Positions 16,488-28,273 of a DNA stretch of 64,000 nucleotides are shown here, piece after piece. The notes under the pieces were generated by a model that saw only the letters and a list, made by a program, of their open reading frames with translations, was not told where the DNA came from and did no database searches. Position numbers and translations under genes: made by a program. This DNA comes from Pseudobdellovibrionaceae bacterium (lineage in GTDB: Bacteria > Bdellovibrionota > Bdellovibrionia > Bdellovibrionales > Bdellovibrionaceae). The stretch lies in assembly GCA_013359135.1 (NCBI GenBank), contig JABWCN010000014.1, positions 1-64,000 of the forward strand, written 5' to 3'. The stretch's first letter is position 1. Every line of letters begins with the position of its first letter.

Positions 16488-17237
16488 TTAAAGTGGTGAA
16501 TATAATATTCCTTTTTTATTCTCTTCGGCTTCAGAGGCTCTTAAGTAAAGGGGGGTAAATAAATTCCATTCAAAAGTCTGTGGTGAGAGGGTTAACTTAT
16601 CTAAGGCTAGTTGTCCTAGGGTAGTGCTACTCGGAAAATCTTGAAGTGAGGTACTTCTAATAATGAAATCTTTAACTTGGGTAGAGAAATATTTTTCGTA
16701 AGTTGTAAAACCATCACCCAGAAACCAAGTTTTTTCCTTAATGACTAGAGCTAGATCTTTCACAGGTATAACACTAGGCTCTTTTATTAGTTTTAAAGAT
16801 GAGGGTAAAGATTTATCATCAATAATTTCATACTGTGAGTAATAAACCATATTTTTATAGGCATTGATGGCACAAAATATTTTGTTAGTGGAGTTATCTT
16901 CTTTTGCAATTAATGGAAGATTTTGAAGAGCTAAGGTACTTAGCGAATCAACTCCTACGAGGGGTTTTTTAAAAATATAGGAGTAGGTTTTACATGTGTT
17001 TACGGCTACTCTAATGCCAGTAAAACTTCCAGGCCCAGAGGTTGTCGCAAATAAGTCTATATCATTCAGTGACCAGTTTAACTCATTCAATCCGGATTCG
17101 ATGAATTGGTGAATTAACTCACTATGGCTTTTTTGAGCTGTTGATGATTTGGAAAAAACACAAAGGTTATCTTCAAGGAAGGAAACCCCACCTAGGTTGG
17201 TAGAGGTTTCTATAGCTAAAATTTTTAACTTTTTCAT
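16488..17237 (-). CDS. tsaB: tRNA threonylcarbamoyladenosine biosynthesis protein TsaB
   Basis: Partner of TsaD in making t6A at position 37 of ANN-decoding tRNAs. The 249-residue protein shows the TsaB signature at its N terminus (LAIETSTNLGGVSF) and the conserved SGPGSFTGIRVAVN segment near residue 68. It lacks the TsaD metal-binding HxxxH. It sits 41 bp after rseP and overlaps the following ATPase start by one base, consistent with operon membership. Confidence 0.9.
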   Translation of the reverse strand: MKKLKILAIETSTNLGGVSFLEDNLCVFSKSSTAQKSHSELIHQFIESGLNELNWSLNDIDLFATTSGPGSFTGIRVAVNTCKTYSYIFKKPLVGVDSLSTLALQNLPLIAKEDNSTNKIFCAINAYKNMVYYSQYEIIDDKSLPSSLKLIKEPSVIPVKDLALVIKEKTWFLGDGFTTYEKYFSTQVKDFIIRSTSLQDFPSSTTLGQLALDKLTLSPQTFEWNLFTPLYLRASEAEENKKGILYSPL

Positions 17238-17278
17238 AAATAATCCATTGGCTTTTTATTCATCTGATCTCTTGAGAT

Positions 17279-19015
17279 TTACATGAAACCAAACATTCTC
17301 TTAAAGTCATTAAATAAGGCGAAAATCATTAAGCTAAAAAGTAAAATCATTCCTACTTTGTGTGCTATTTCCATTTTATTTAAACTTAGTGGAGATCCCT
17401 TAATCGCTTCTATACAGTAAAAAACTATATGTCCACCGTCTAACATAGGAATGGGTAATAAATTCAATATAAATAAATTTATGGAAATAAGACCCATCAT
17501 CTGCAAAAAGGCACTTAAACCTAACTTAAAGGTTTCATTCGCGGCTTGGGCAATAGAAAAGATACCACCTATGTTTTTGGGCGAAATTTGGTTTTGAATC
17601 AATCTCACAAAGCTAAGAATAGTCATCACACTAACATCCCAGGTTTTGACAAAACTTCTTTGAATCATTGCTGAAAAGCTTTTCTCAGAGATCACAACAA
17701 CTTCTGGTTGGGCATACATAAGTAAAGGGCTAATGCCAATAGTGTATCGCTTTTCTTCTGTGCCATGAAGAGTATCATGAGTTGTCATTTGTGGAGTTAT
17801 TTGTAATTTTAACTGTTCTTCGTCACGTAAAATTCCTACAGACAGAGTGTTATCTTTTTCGGAAAAACTTTTCACATTTGTTAGAATATCATCCCAAATA
17901 TTTAATGATTTATTATTAATAGAAATGATTTTATCACCTCTCTTGATGCCAGCCTTTTCAGCTGGAGAGTCTGGCATCACTCTATCTACATATAGTTGTG
18001 TGGATTCAAGCCCTAAGTTTTCCATTGTGAAAATGCTAGGCTGAGCAGCATTTGTGGAGTTGCCTGAAATCAGGTCTTGTGATTTTAAAATAAGTTCGAA
18101 GGTATGTTGACTTGTATTTTTTTTGTCTATTTCATTTCTAACAACTTTAAAAACTAATTTAGGCTCTATGTCGTTCCTTTTTAAGGACTCTTCTCTCCAT
18201 TTTGTTAAGTAAGGATTTATATCTCTAAAGTTTAAAATCTTTACTCCGTTGATAGAATCAATACGATCACCATAACGAAGGCCCAATTGATAAAGAGATG
18301 ATTTTTTATTTATAGCAACGACTGGGGCATAAGAAAGTGGAGTTAAGCCAGAAATTTCTCCTATGTGTTTTTTTAATGTGACAACATTGGGATTAACTTT
18401 TGAATTAATTCTGGTTTCAATGACTTTTTCTTCTTTAGAGGTTTCTTTTTGTAAAGTAATTTTTAAATTTTTTTCAATATTACTATCTAAAATGTCTTGA
18501 AATTGATCCCAAGTTGAAATGGCTGTGTTGTCGACTTTTAAAATTTTGTCTCCAGAGGAAAACCCAGCGATTTCGGCCTGAGAGCCAGGATTTACTTCGC
18601 CAATAAATGGAGCCTTAAAAGTTTCTCCAGAAAAAGCTACCACAATAAAAACTAGAAAAGCAAAAAATAAGTTCATTATTGGACCAGCTAAAACTATAGC
18701 AAGGCGCTGACTTACTTTTTTATGAGTGAAAGACACTTTCTTTTGATCTTCTGGGATTTCATCACCGGGTTGTTCCCCAAACATTTTCACATAACCACCT
18801 AAGGGAATTAATGAAATGCAATAATTGGTATCTCCCTTTTGATATTGGAAAATTTTTTTTCCGAATCCAAGGCTGAATACTTCTACTTTAACTCCGCACC
18901 AAACAGCGACCAAAAAATGTCCCAGCTCGTGAACGAAAACAAGTACCCCAAGAAGGATGACAAAAGAAAATGCATGCGTAAAACCTGAATGTAAATAATT
19001 TAATAATATGTCCAT
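17279..19015 (-). CDS. rseP: RIP metalloprotease RseP (site-2 protease)
   Basis: A membrane protease that cleaves transmembrane segments such as anti-sigma factors. The protein has HELGH (H29, E30, H33) in its first membrane helix, a GPIMNLFFAF helix, two periplasmic PDZ domains (roughly 130-210 and 335-415) and the C-terminal LLPIPMLDGGH motif. At 578 residues it is longer than the usual 450, mainly through a spacer between the PDZ domains. The order cdsA-rseP is the standard one. The 80-bp gap to cdsA shows no terminator. Confidence 0.93.
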   Translation of the reverse strand: MDILLNYLHSGFTHAFSFVILLGVLVFVHELGHFLVAVWCGVKVEVFSLGFGKKIFQYQKGDTNYCISLIPLGGYVKMFGEQPGDEIPEDQKKVSFTHKKVSQRLAIVLAGPIMNLFFAFLVFIVVAFSGETFKAPFIGEVNPGSQAEIAGFSSGDKILKVDNTAISTWDQFQDILDSNIEKNLKITLQKETSKEEKVIETRINSKVNPNVVTLKKHIGEISGLTPLSYAPVVAINKKSSLYQLGLRYGDRIDSINGVKILNFRDINPYLTKWREESLKRNDIEPKLVFKVVRNEIDKKNTSQHTFELILKSQDLISGNSTNAAQPSIFTMENLGLESTQLYVDRVMPDSPAEKAGIKRGDKIISINNKSLNIWDDILTNVKSFSEKDNTLSVGILRDEEQLKLQITPQMTTHDTLHGTEEKRYTIGISPLLMYAQPEVVVISEKSFSAMIQRSFVKTWDVSVMTILSFVRLIQNQISPKNIGGIFSIAQAANETFKLGLSAFLQMMGLISINLFILNLLPIPMLDGGHIVFYCIEAIKGSPLSLNKMEIAHKVGMILLFSLMIFALFNDFKRMFGFM

Positions 19016-19095
19016 AGAGCCAATTATAACTAAAAAATGAAAGAGCGTAATAATGATTTTCTTAAATTAACTCAAAGTATTAAACAAACTAGACT

Positions 19096-19920
19096 CTAAA
19101 AAAGCATTTTTTCTAACAGAAGGGCACCGAATAAAACCACTGGTGCGGCAAATAAGATGCCATCAACACGGTCTAAAATTCCACCATGACCAGGCATTAT
19201 ACTTCCAGAGTCTTTAACTTCAGCTACACGCTTAAGAATTGATTCAAAGAAGTCTCCAAATTGGGCCACAATAGAAGTTGCAAAGGTTAAAACGAACAAG
19301 GAAATAAGATTAATATGTGTTAAAAAATAGGATTTGATAATTAAACTTGCTAATAAAGAAAAAACAATACCACCCAGTGATCCTTCGACAGTTTTCTTGG
19401 GTGAAATAGTTGGCATTATTTTGCGCTTCCCCATGGTTATTCCAGTAAGATAGGCACCAATGTCTCCAGCGAAAACAACAGCCATTAAAAAATTAATCCA
19501 CACTAAACCATTGGGAAGATCTAAAATGCGAATCATGAAAGAAGGTAAAAGACCCATATAGAAAAAACCCAAGACGCTTTTTGCCTGAAATAAATTAAGC
19601 TCATTTAAATCTTCAAACTTGTGAAGAATAAGCATGCTAAAAAGCATGTAAGAAATAGAAAAAAAAGCAAAAATAATAGCCGCATTTGCGGGGAAAAAAC
19701 TAGAAAGAATAAACACACTGACTAACAGAATATAAAAGACAAATTTATTTGATTTCGAATCAGACTCTTTAAATAGAATCTTCATTAATTCAAAACTACC
19801 AATGAAAGCTCCAATTGCAATAAGGATTTTAAAACCATTACTATGAAAAAAAAAGTAAAGTAAGTAGATGGTTAAAACGGCAATAATAGCAGATATAGCC
19901 CTAGTGAGTAGCGACTTCAT
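19096..19920 (-). CDS. cdsA: Phosphatidate cytidylyltransferase
   Basis: Makes CDP-diacylglycerol, the precursor of phosphatidylserine used by the psd product encoded elsewhere in the window. The 274-residue protein is almost entirely membrane helices and carries the family signature near the C terminus: SPKKTVEGSLGG, then KDSGSIMPGHGGILDRVDG. It overlaps the end of uppS by 20 bases, giving coupled translation. Confidence 0.93.
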   Translation of the reverse strand: MKSLLTRAISAIIAVLTIYLLYFFFHSNGFKILIAIGAFIGSFELMKILFKESDSKSNKFVFYILLVSVFILSSFFPANAAIIFAFFSISYMLFSMLILHKFEDLNELNLFQAKSVLGFFYMGLLPSFMIRILDLPNGLVWINFLMAVVFAGDIGAYLTGITMGKRKIMPTISPKKTVEGSLGGIVFSLLASLIIKSYFLTHINLISLFVLTFATSIVAQFGDFFESILKRVAEVKDSGSIMPGHGGILDRVDGILFAAPVVLFGALLLEKMLF

Positions 19921-20665
19921 TTGATCCTGAATTGAGTTCTAAACTGTTTTCTAAATTTTCAGAAACTCCCCCAAAGCGTCTTTTCCTCAAAGAGAAAGAA
20001 TCTAACGCTTGCATTAGATCGTCTTTTGTAAAATCTGGCCAAAGCTTATCAGTAAAGTAAAACTCTGAATAAGCTGCTTGCCACAAAAGAAAGTTTGAAA
20101 GTCGTTTCTCTCCGCTAGTTCTAATAATTAGATCAGGAGCTGGAGTTGGATAGCTAGACAAAAAGCGATTAAAAACTTCTGGTGTGACCTCATCTAGTTT
20201 TAAGTTTCCATCAAGTAAAGCTTTACCAAGATTTTTTGCGGCCTGAGTAATTTCTTGCTGAGAACCATAACTGATGGCAAATACTAAGTGAAGTCCAGTA
20301 CAATGAGAAGTAGCCAACATCGATTCCTTTACTGTCTCAACAACGTCTTTTGGAAGACGGTTCATATCACCTATAATCGAAAATTTAATATTTTCTTTGA
20401 TTAGATTAGAAGTTTCTCGCTTTAAGTATCTTCTTAAGATGTTCATCAAGAAGGAAACCTCAGCTTGAGGTCTAAACCAATTTTCAGTACTGAAGGCGTA
20501 TAAAGTTAAATGCTTAATACCAAGACGAGAACAATCTGTGATGATCTGCTTAGCAACTTTGGTGCCTTTAACATGACCATAAACTCTAGGCTTGCGCTTC
20601 AAGCTAGCCCAGCGTCCATTTCCATCCATAATTATTGCTAAGTGTTCAAGAGGTTTTAAATTCAC
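19901..20665 (-). CDS. uppS: Undecaprenyl diphosphate synthase (cis-prenyltransferase)
   Basis: Builds the C55 lipid carrier for peptidoglycan and other wall polymers. The 254-residue protein has the catalytic MDGNGRW (Asp14), the RTSGEKRLSNFLLWQ region and the YSEFYF motif of the family. The start is a GTG at 20665, because no ATG fits before the catalytic motif. It lies 23 bp downstream of frr. Confidence 0.93.
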   Translation of the reverse strand: MNLKPLEHLAIIMDGNGRWASLKRKPRVYGHVKGTKVAKQIITDCSRLGIKHLTLYAFSTENWFRPQAEVSFLMNILRRYLKRETSNLIKENIKFSIIGDMNRLPKDVVETVKESMLATSHCTGLHLVFAISYGSQQEITQAAKNLGKALLDGNLKLDEVTPEVFNRFLSSYPTPAPDLIIRTSGEKRLSNFLLWQAAYSEFYFTDKLWPDFTKDDLMQALDSFSLRKRRFGGVSENLENSLELNSGSNEVATH

Positions 20666-20688
20666 TATCTACCTAATTAAATTTGGTT

Positions 20689-22893
<2,205 letters not shown>

Positions 22894-22955
22894 GAAATCT
22901 CCTATAGATAATTATTAAATAAATATTTAGATATAATAGAAAAGATAATTTTATG

Positions 22956-22987
22956 AAAAAAACCCTAGTGGTTTAGACTAGGGTTTT
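22956..22987 (-). terminator. Intrinsic terminator or attenuator between rpsB and tsf
   Basis: On the minus strand, AAAACCCTAGT and ACTAGGGTTTT form a perfect stem around a 7-base loop, and the T-run extends to seven T. It lies ten bases after the rpsB stop. Since tsf has no obvious separate promoter, partial read-through is likely, as in other rpsB-tsf operons. Confidence 0.8.
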
Positions 22988-22997
22988 GTGAATTTAA

Positions 22998-23951
22998 TTA
23001 TTCAGACTCTGTAGCATCAGCAACAGGCTCTGTGTTTTCAAGTTCAGCTTGGATCTCAACTTCTTCAGCTAATCCAGCGGCAACAAGTTTTCTTTGTTTT
23101 TGAACTTTAACAACTTCAGGTCCAGCAGCTTTTTTAGGAGCTTCAGTTTTAGCACCAGCTCTTGTTTTTCTTGGTCTAGCTTCCTTCTCTGTTCTATCTG
23201 TTTTTTCAACTTTGTCTGTTTTTTCAACATCAGACTGCTTATCTGTCATAGTTCTAAGTTTTTGTTCCCATAACTTAGCACCTTCGATAAATGAGTCAGC
23301 TATCAAAGTAGAAAATAACTTGATGGATCTGATAGCATCATCATTGCCAGGAATTGGATATTCAATAGCTTCAGGATCAGAGTTAGTATCAGCAATACCA
23401 ACAACTGGAATACCAAGAGTTTTAGCTTCAGCAACAGCAATATGTTCTTTAGGAAGATCTACTACGAACATTACAGAAGGCTTTTCCTTCATGTCTTTAA
23501 TACCATTAAGGTACTCTGAAAGTTTCAAATATTCTTTGTCTAATTTAGCGCGTTCTTTTTTAGTTAAAAAATTGATTTCGCCTTTTTCTTTCATTTGATC
23601 GATTTTTCTTAAGCGGTCGATTGAAGATTTGATCGTTTCGAAGTTAGTTAACATTCCGCCTAACCATCTTTTAGTTACGAAATATTGTCCTGATCTGTTG
23701 GCAGCTTCTTGAATAGGTTCAATAGCCTGCTTCTTTGTTCCAACAAGAATCATTTTTCCACCGTTAGCAGCAACTTCTTTCACAAAATCAGCAGCCTTAT
23801 TGGCTTTAACTACGGTTTTTTGAAGATCTATAATATGGATACCACCTCTAGCAGTGTATACATAGTTCTTCATCTTAGGGTTCCAACGTTGCGTTTGATG
23901 TCCGAAATGAACACCTGCGTCAAGCATTTCTTTCATGGTCACTTGAGCCAT
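22998..23951 (-). CDS. rpsB: 30S ribosomal protein S2
   Basis: The 317-residue protein shows the S2 signatures [14 protein letters not shown] and, near residue 170, [32 protein letters not shown]. About 75 residues beyond the usual C terminus form a Lys/Glu/Ala-rich tail ([14 protein letters not shown] then an acidic end), a lineage-specific extension. The start has a clear AAGGAG SD. A structured leader precedes it. Confidence 0.95.
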   Translation of the reverse strand: MAQVTMKEMLDAGVHFGHQTQRWNPKMKNYVYTARGGIHIIDLQKTVVKANKAADFVKEVAANGGKMILVGTKKQAIEPIQEAANRSGQYFVTKRWLGGMLTNFETIKSSIDRLRKIDQMKEKGEINFLTKKERAKLDKEYLKLSEYLNGIKDMKEKPSVMFVVDLPKEHIAVAEAKTLGIPVVGIADTNSDPEAIEYPIPGNDDAIRSIKLFSTLIADSFIEGAKLWEQKLRTMTDKQSDVEKTDKVEKTDRTEKEARPRKTRAGAKTEAPKKAAGPEVVKVQKQRKLVAAGLAEEVEIQAELENTEPVADATESE

Positions 23952-23992
23952 TTTGTTCTCCTTTGTCTGGTTAATCCTCCTTCCAGTCAGAG

Positions 23993-24031
23993 CTTTAGGG
24001 CGATAGCAAGGCTATCTGGGACTACCTAAAG
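23993..24031 (-). ncRNA. Folded leader of the rpsB mRNA
   Basis: On the minus strand CTTTAGG pairs with CCTAAAG, enclosing a second hairpin GATAGC-CTT-GCTATC. Both stems are perfect. The structure lies about 40 bases before the rpsB ATG, within a roughly 200-base leader with higher G+C than its surroundings. S2 commonly represses its own operon through a leader structure; that role is inferred here. No clear promoter was identified. Confidence 0.5.
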
Positions 24032-24151
24032 AGTACCCCTTTCTCAGGGACCAGTTAGTAACCGGAAGTGTGTATTTGGAGTTTGTGTTAACACGGGATA
24101 TCACCCTAGGCAAGCTTTTTACAGTAGAAATCAAGACTTACCTAGTGAGAA

Positions 24152-25198
24152 CTAGAATTTTCCAAGGAGACGATAAACCATTTTTTGAAGAGCCACAATT
24201 TGAGAGCCATGTCTATTGGCATAGTTAGATCCTGTGTATCCCCACCAATCCCAGCAGGCATAAGGATTCGAGTTGGCAATTTTACCATCTTGCGGATAAA
24301 GAACCACGATGTTATTTGCTTCGGCCCAAGAGTTCAAGCCAGAGTTTAGGGCAAACTGGTCTTGAACGTAATCAGGATTCATTTGGCAACCATGCAAGGC
24401 TAAATGAAGTCGGCATTTTTGAGTATTTATACCTTTACGTGCAGCACACTGTTGAGGGACAAAAATCCAACCATAATCATAAAGGCCAGCCTGTGAGTCA
24501 GTGAATTCTTTTTGATCGAAAACAAATAATCTAGAGTCTCTGCTACCCCCTTGAGTGGAGTGAAAACTGAGTTTATTTTGCAGAGATGATGTCGGGTTTT
24601 TGGTGCGAAGAGGACCATAAAGATGAGTTAAAATTTCACCAGCCATATCAAATTGGCAGTTGCTAATCCAAGGAATAGACTCTGTGCCACAAGTAGTCCC
24701 ATAAAAATTAGTGACCCAACCATGGCCAGAAGGAATATTGGTGCGAGTTTTAATGTTTTCTGCAGGAGTGAATTGAGAATAAAACTCTAAAGTTTTGTTT
24801 GTATTAGAATTGCCAATTACAGTGTCTTTTTGGCCAGCAAAAATATAAAGACGAGAGGTTTTTAAATTTGCTAAAGCGTCGATATTGTTATTAGCTTCTT
24901 CCTGTTGTGCTTTTTTGATTTTAGCTGAGACATTTATAGAACTTGGCTTTTTCATGCAACCAAGCTGAGCTTTTAAAACGTTGCCTTCAGCACACCAGTA
25001 TACGCCACCAGCTACAGAGGCAGCACCTCGAAAAACCGAAGATAATGCTACATTTAGTTGAATGGCCATAAAGCCTCCAGCAGAGACGCCAGAAACAGTA
25101 ATGGATGTGGGGTCTATATTTAAGGGGGCTAGTCTTGGCACGGATTGAGCGCTAAGCTGAAAGGCCACGAGCATTGAAAATAATAAAATACGAAACAT
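24152..25198 (-). CDS. Secreted PHB-depolymerase-like esterase
   Basis: A 348-residue exported alpha/beta hydrolase. After a signal peptide (ending LSAQS) comes the nucleophile box VSGVSAGGF, then a GQKDT acid region and SGHGW with the likely catalytic His. The C-terminal half repeats features of a PHB depolymerase (CRLHLALHGCQ, WAEANNIVVLYPQ). The ATG at 25198 is chosen because GGAGGG sits five bases upstream; a GTG six bases earlier would lie on the SD. Expected to hydrolyse polyhydroxyalkanoate or similar esters outside the cytoplasm. Confidence 0.8.
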   Translation of the reverse strand: MFRILLFSMLVAFQLSAQSVPRLAPLNIDPTSITVSGVSAGGFMAIQLNVALSSVFRGAASVAGGVYWCAEGNVLKAQLGCMKKPSSINVSAKIKKAQQEEANNNIDALANLKTSRLYIFAGQKDTVIGNSNTNKTLEFYSQFTPAENIKTRTNIPSGHGWVTNFYGTTCGTESIPWISNCQFDMAGEILTHLYGPLRTKNPTSSLQNKLSFHSTQGGSRDSRLFVFDQKEFTDSQAGLYDYGWIFVPQQCAARKGINTQKCRLHLALHGCQMNPDYVQDQFALNSGLNSWAEANNIVVLYPQDGKIANSNPYACWDWWGYTGSNYANRHGSQIVALQKMVYRLLGKF

Positions 25199-25246
25199 AT
25201 ACACCCTCCTTCGTCAGTATTAACACTAGGTTGCGTTAGTCTTAAA

Positions 25247-26500
25247 TCACAATGTTGCTTCGGTTGCCATCTCCAAATTAGATTCTGTATTAATTTCTTC
25301 CTCTACGGCCGGTGAAGAGTCTAACGAGGGTGTTTCTAAAGATAGCTCATCAATAGCTCCATCACTAGAGTTTCCCTGCTGACTTATTGCTGATGGCGAT
25401 TTCAAATCGTCAAGATTATATCCTAGGCTAGTAACAACTAATTTAGCTTGAGAAATAGAGCTAATTAGATTTTTTTGTGAGTTTTGAGTTCCACAGGCAA
25501 TCCAAAGATTCTCAATTCCAGGTAAAGACTGATTCGCCGTTAGTTTAATAATACCCTCACCTGAGTAATTTGAGTGTACAAAAATTCTTTCCAGAAGAAG
25601 TCCCTCTAAAGCTTGAGGATAGGCTCGCTTAATTTGCCGTTTCATTTTTTTTAAAGCACTAGCTGCAACCTCACTGTCATCAGAAAGTTCTTCATCAACG
25701 AAAGTAATCCATTGAGAATACTGACACTCTGGTTTTTCTACTGAATTAAAAAAACGACCAACACAAGGACCAATTTCATCTTGAGTGGTCCCATTTAAGA
25801 CATTGATGGCATCATCTTCGGCAATTTTTTGTTTGTGGCAGAGATCAAGGCAAATAGCAGTCCAATAAACTGATTTGTTTAATTTGGATTTAGCTTTAGA
25901 TGAAAGGTAATCATTGGGAAGCAAAACACTAAGGTCCTTGAATGTACCGCAAAAGATAAACTGCTTAGCTTCTATAGTTTTCGTTCCGTTTATTGTAACA
26001 CTTTTTATTTTCTGAGAAGACTCGTTTTCGGCGACAAATTTGGTAACAATAGAGCGAGTATAAAGCTGACCTTTAAATTGACTAAGAAGCCTTTGTGTCC
26101 ATTCGTAGGTGGGTGTATTTAATAAAAACTCTTCAGAGCTTAAAAAGTAAGAAAGCTCTTCATAAAAATCAACTGTTTGCTCACCAAAACCTAGAAATTT
26201 TTTGAATTGTCCATTTTCATAGGTGCGAGGATTGGTCTCTTGAGTGGATTTAATTAACTTTAATTGAAGTACATCCTCAAGAAATAAAAGTGCTTGCTCA
26301 GTGGCTTCAGTTTTTGGAAAAAAACGAAGGCCATTTTCTAAAGGGCCAAGTGGAGTTGCTATTTTTTTATGACAGCCACCTGTCTGCTCTTGACCTTCAA
26401 TCAAAGCAATATTGGAAGTCCAACGACTAAGAGCTGAAGCGAGGATTAAACCAGGAAGGCCACTTCCTACAATTGCAAAATCAAATGTTTTAGAACTCAT
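25247..26500 (-). CDS. FAD-dependent amine-oxidase/desaturase-like oxidoreductase
   Basis: A 417-residue flavoprotein. It has a Rossmann FAD-binding motif at the N terminus (DFAIVGSGLPGLILASALSR, then the acidic IEGQEQTGGC) and a C-terminal LPGIENLWIACGTQ segment typical of phytoene-desaturase-like enzymes. The last 60 residues are an acidic Ser/Glu-rich tail without family similarity. No SD stands out and the substrate is unknown. It lies between a secreted esterase and a CFI-box protein on the same strand but with gaps, so co-transcription is uncertain. Confidence 0.7.
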   Translation of the reverse strand: MSSKTFDFAIVGSGLPGLILASALSRWTSNIALIEGQEQTGGCHKKIATPLGPLENGLRFFPKTEATEQALLFLEDVLQLKLIKSTQETNPRTYENGQFKKFLGFGEQTVDFYEELSYFLSSEEFLLNTPTYEWTQRLLSQFKGQLYTRSIVTKFVAENESSQKIKSVTINGTKTIEAKQFIFCGTFKDLSVLLPNDYLSSKAKSKLNKSVYWTAICLDLCHKQKIAEDDAINVLNGTTQDEIGPCVGRFFNSVEKPECQYSQWITFVDEELSDDSEVAASALKKMKRQIKRAYPQALEGLLLERIFVHSNYSGEGIIKLTANQSLPGIENLWIACGTQNSQKNLISSISQAKLVVTSLGYNLDDLKSPSAISQQGNSSDGAIDELSLETPSLDSSPAVEEEINTESNLEMATEATL

Positions 26501-26595
26501 TAAAAATATCCCATCTAGTACTTTAAGGTTATGCCTGCCGAGAATTATCTCGCGGGTTGGATTTTAAGATGCTATTTTTTAAATTCAATTGGCAA

Positions 26596-27441
26596 TTAAT
26601 AAATCATTCTGATGCGTTTGATCAGTGCTATTAAAAGCTTTCTGCTTAAGGATCTTAACTTTGGCGAGGTGTCCAAAATACCAGCTAAGGGGGGAGACAG
26701 AAGATAATATAACTTGATGAAAACTCTACCCCATCGAGTTGTATTTAGCTGGTAATCTCTGAATAAACGCAAGAAAACTACCTCTTGGCAAAACTCATTT
26801 TGAAAACTAGCAGTGGCTATAAAGCAGCGGGGTCTTTCTTGAGACGCTAACTTAAGGAAACCTTTCACAATATGTGGATTCTTTGCTGATTTAACAAAGG
26901 CTTCCGCTTTTTTGATAATGTCAGGGTACATAGGAGAGTACTGTAAAAAGGATGCCAATTGTCTTGCGGCTTGTTGCTGGCGATCGTGATACTTCTCATT
27001 AGTATCGTAAATTCTAAATAAGTCCCAGTAGACAGAAGTTACTACTGTGATTTCTGTTGTTCGAGCCGAGTCTTTGAAATGACTTGGATTTAATGATTCA
27101 CCCTTTTTTAGACCAAAAACAATATCAAGTACTTTAAGATATTTTTCATAGGAAACAGCTGCCTGTGCGTAATTTTTTGCGCTCATGTAGGCTCGCGCTT
27201 GTTTAATCATTGAAACACGGTTTTTCCAAAGCTCTAGCCGGTATTTTTCCTTTGCTTTTTCCTGAGCAAACAACACCCCGCCTTTACTTTGTGAAAGAAT
27301 TTTTCTTAAATCAGACGCGCAGCCAGCGCAAATCGGTCCAGAGATCTCTTCTCCAGCAGCTTGTAATTGACTAAGCATTTCAGGCTCGAGAGCGTGAAGT
27401 TCTGTTACGGTTAAACTACAGCGTGGGCAAGTTATAGTCAT
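26596..27441 (-). CDS. Zinc-ribbon protein with a C-terminal CFI-box
   Basis: The 281-residue protein opens with a zinc ribbon (C5, C8, C38, C41). It continues with a helical, TPR-like middle (about 80-200) and ends with CFIATASFQNEFCQEVVFLRLFRD followed by a hydrophobic LYYLLSPPLAG stretch. The CFI-box-CTERM module is a recurring C-terminal domain of unknown function. The whole protein looks like a membrane-linked adaptor. It is monocistronic. Pro-rich and aromatic residues in the CFI part suggest membrane insertion. Confidence 0.6.
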   Translation of the reverse strand: MTITCPRCSLTVTELHALEPEMLSQLQAAGEEISGPICAGCASDLRKILSQSKGGVLFAQEKAKEKYRLELWKNRVSMIKQARAYMSAKNYAQAAVSYEKYLKVLDIVFGLKKGESLNPSHFKDSARTTEITVVTSVYWDLFRIYDTNEKYHDRQQQAARQLASFLQYSPMYPDIIKKAEAFVKSAKNPHIVKGFLKLASQERPRCFIATASFQNEFCQEVVFLRLFRDYQLNTTRWGRVFIKLYYLLSPPLAGILDTSPKLRSLSRKLLIALIKRIRMIY

Positions 27442-27678
27442 GATTATTAATGATGACTTTGATTTCTTGTAAAGACAAGCATGAGTTTAATATAGGATTG
27501 ATATTTAGAAGAACTGACATCTGATAACTATGATAATTCTACTGTACAAAACAAAAACACTATAAAAAGTTTGAACTATATTCTAGGATCGCCGGAAATT
27601 AACGGTACCGTTTCAATGAAATATCAAGGTAAATTAATTCCAAGATTTTTGTCATGGTACCTAACAAAAGGGAGAAAT

Positions 27679-28272
27679 ATGAAAGCATTATTGATGACTG
27701 TGGCAATGTTTACAGCAGGAGCTCAGGCCGCTAAAATTGAAACTTGCCGTAAGGAAGTTAGAAAAGCTTGTGCGGGTTCAAGCTATCTTATTAATCACGC
27801 TGATAAAATGACTGATGGTGATGAGTGTAAAATGATTCAGCGTCATCTACGAGAAGGATCAGCGAATGATTATTCAGCTGAAAGAGCTGTATTTTTTGAT
27901 AAAGAAGTTTTGTTTTCAGTAGTGACTTCAAACGAAGGTCCAGGAGAAGCTCAGGTTTGTTCATTCAAGGAGATTAACTTAAAAAATTCTTCTTTCTTAG
28001 AAACTAAAGTTGCAGATGGAAGAATGTATGCAGTTACTTCTACAGGTCATGTTGCTGTAATCACTCGTACTAATTCAGTTCAGTGGTTAGTAAACACAGA
28101 GAGTGGGCCTAATCAAGGTAAACGATTCTTTGATGTTAAAGATATCGCTATTGATCAAAAAAATGATTTAATAAAGTTAACATATAAAAACGGAATCAAA
28201 GAAAACGTGAGTCTAAAGGAAGCTTTAGATGGATTGAATAAGTATAAGCAATTCGTTTCTGGTGGACAATAA
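27679..28272 (+). CDS. Secreted protein of unknown function
   Basis: A 197-residue exported protein. It has a signal peptide (MKALLMTVAMFTAGAQA) and a mature domain with five Cys (TCRKEVRKACAG, DECK, QVC). The ATG at 27679 was chosen because GGGAG lies directly upstream and the signal peptide starts there; a longer in-frame ORF begins at 27571 but would hide the signal. The stop lies one base from the convergent priA stop. No family recognised. Confidence 0.6.
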   Translation: MKALLMTVAMFTAGAQAAKIETCRKEVRKACAGSSYLINHADKMTDGDECKMIQRHLREGSANDYSAERAVFFDKEVLFSVVTSNEGPGEAQVCSFKEINLKNSSFLETKVADGRMYAVTSTGHVAVITRTNSVQWLVNTESGPNQGKRFFDVKDIAIDQKNDLIKLTYKNGIKENVSLKEALDGLNKYKQFVSGGQ

Positions 28273-28273
28273 T

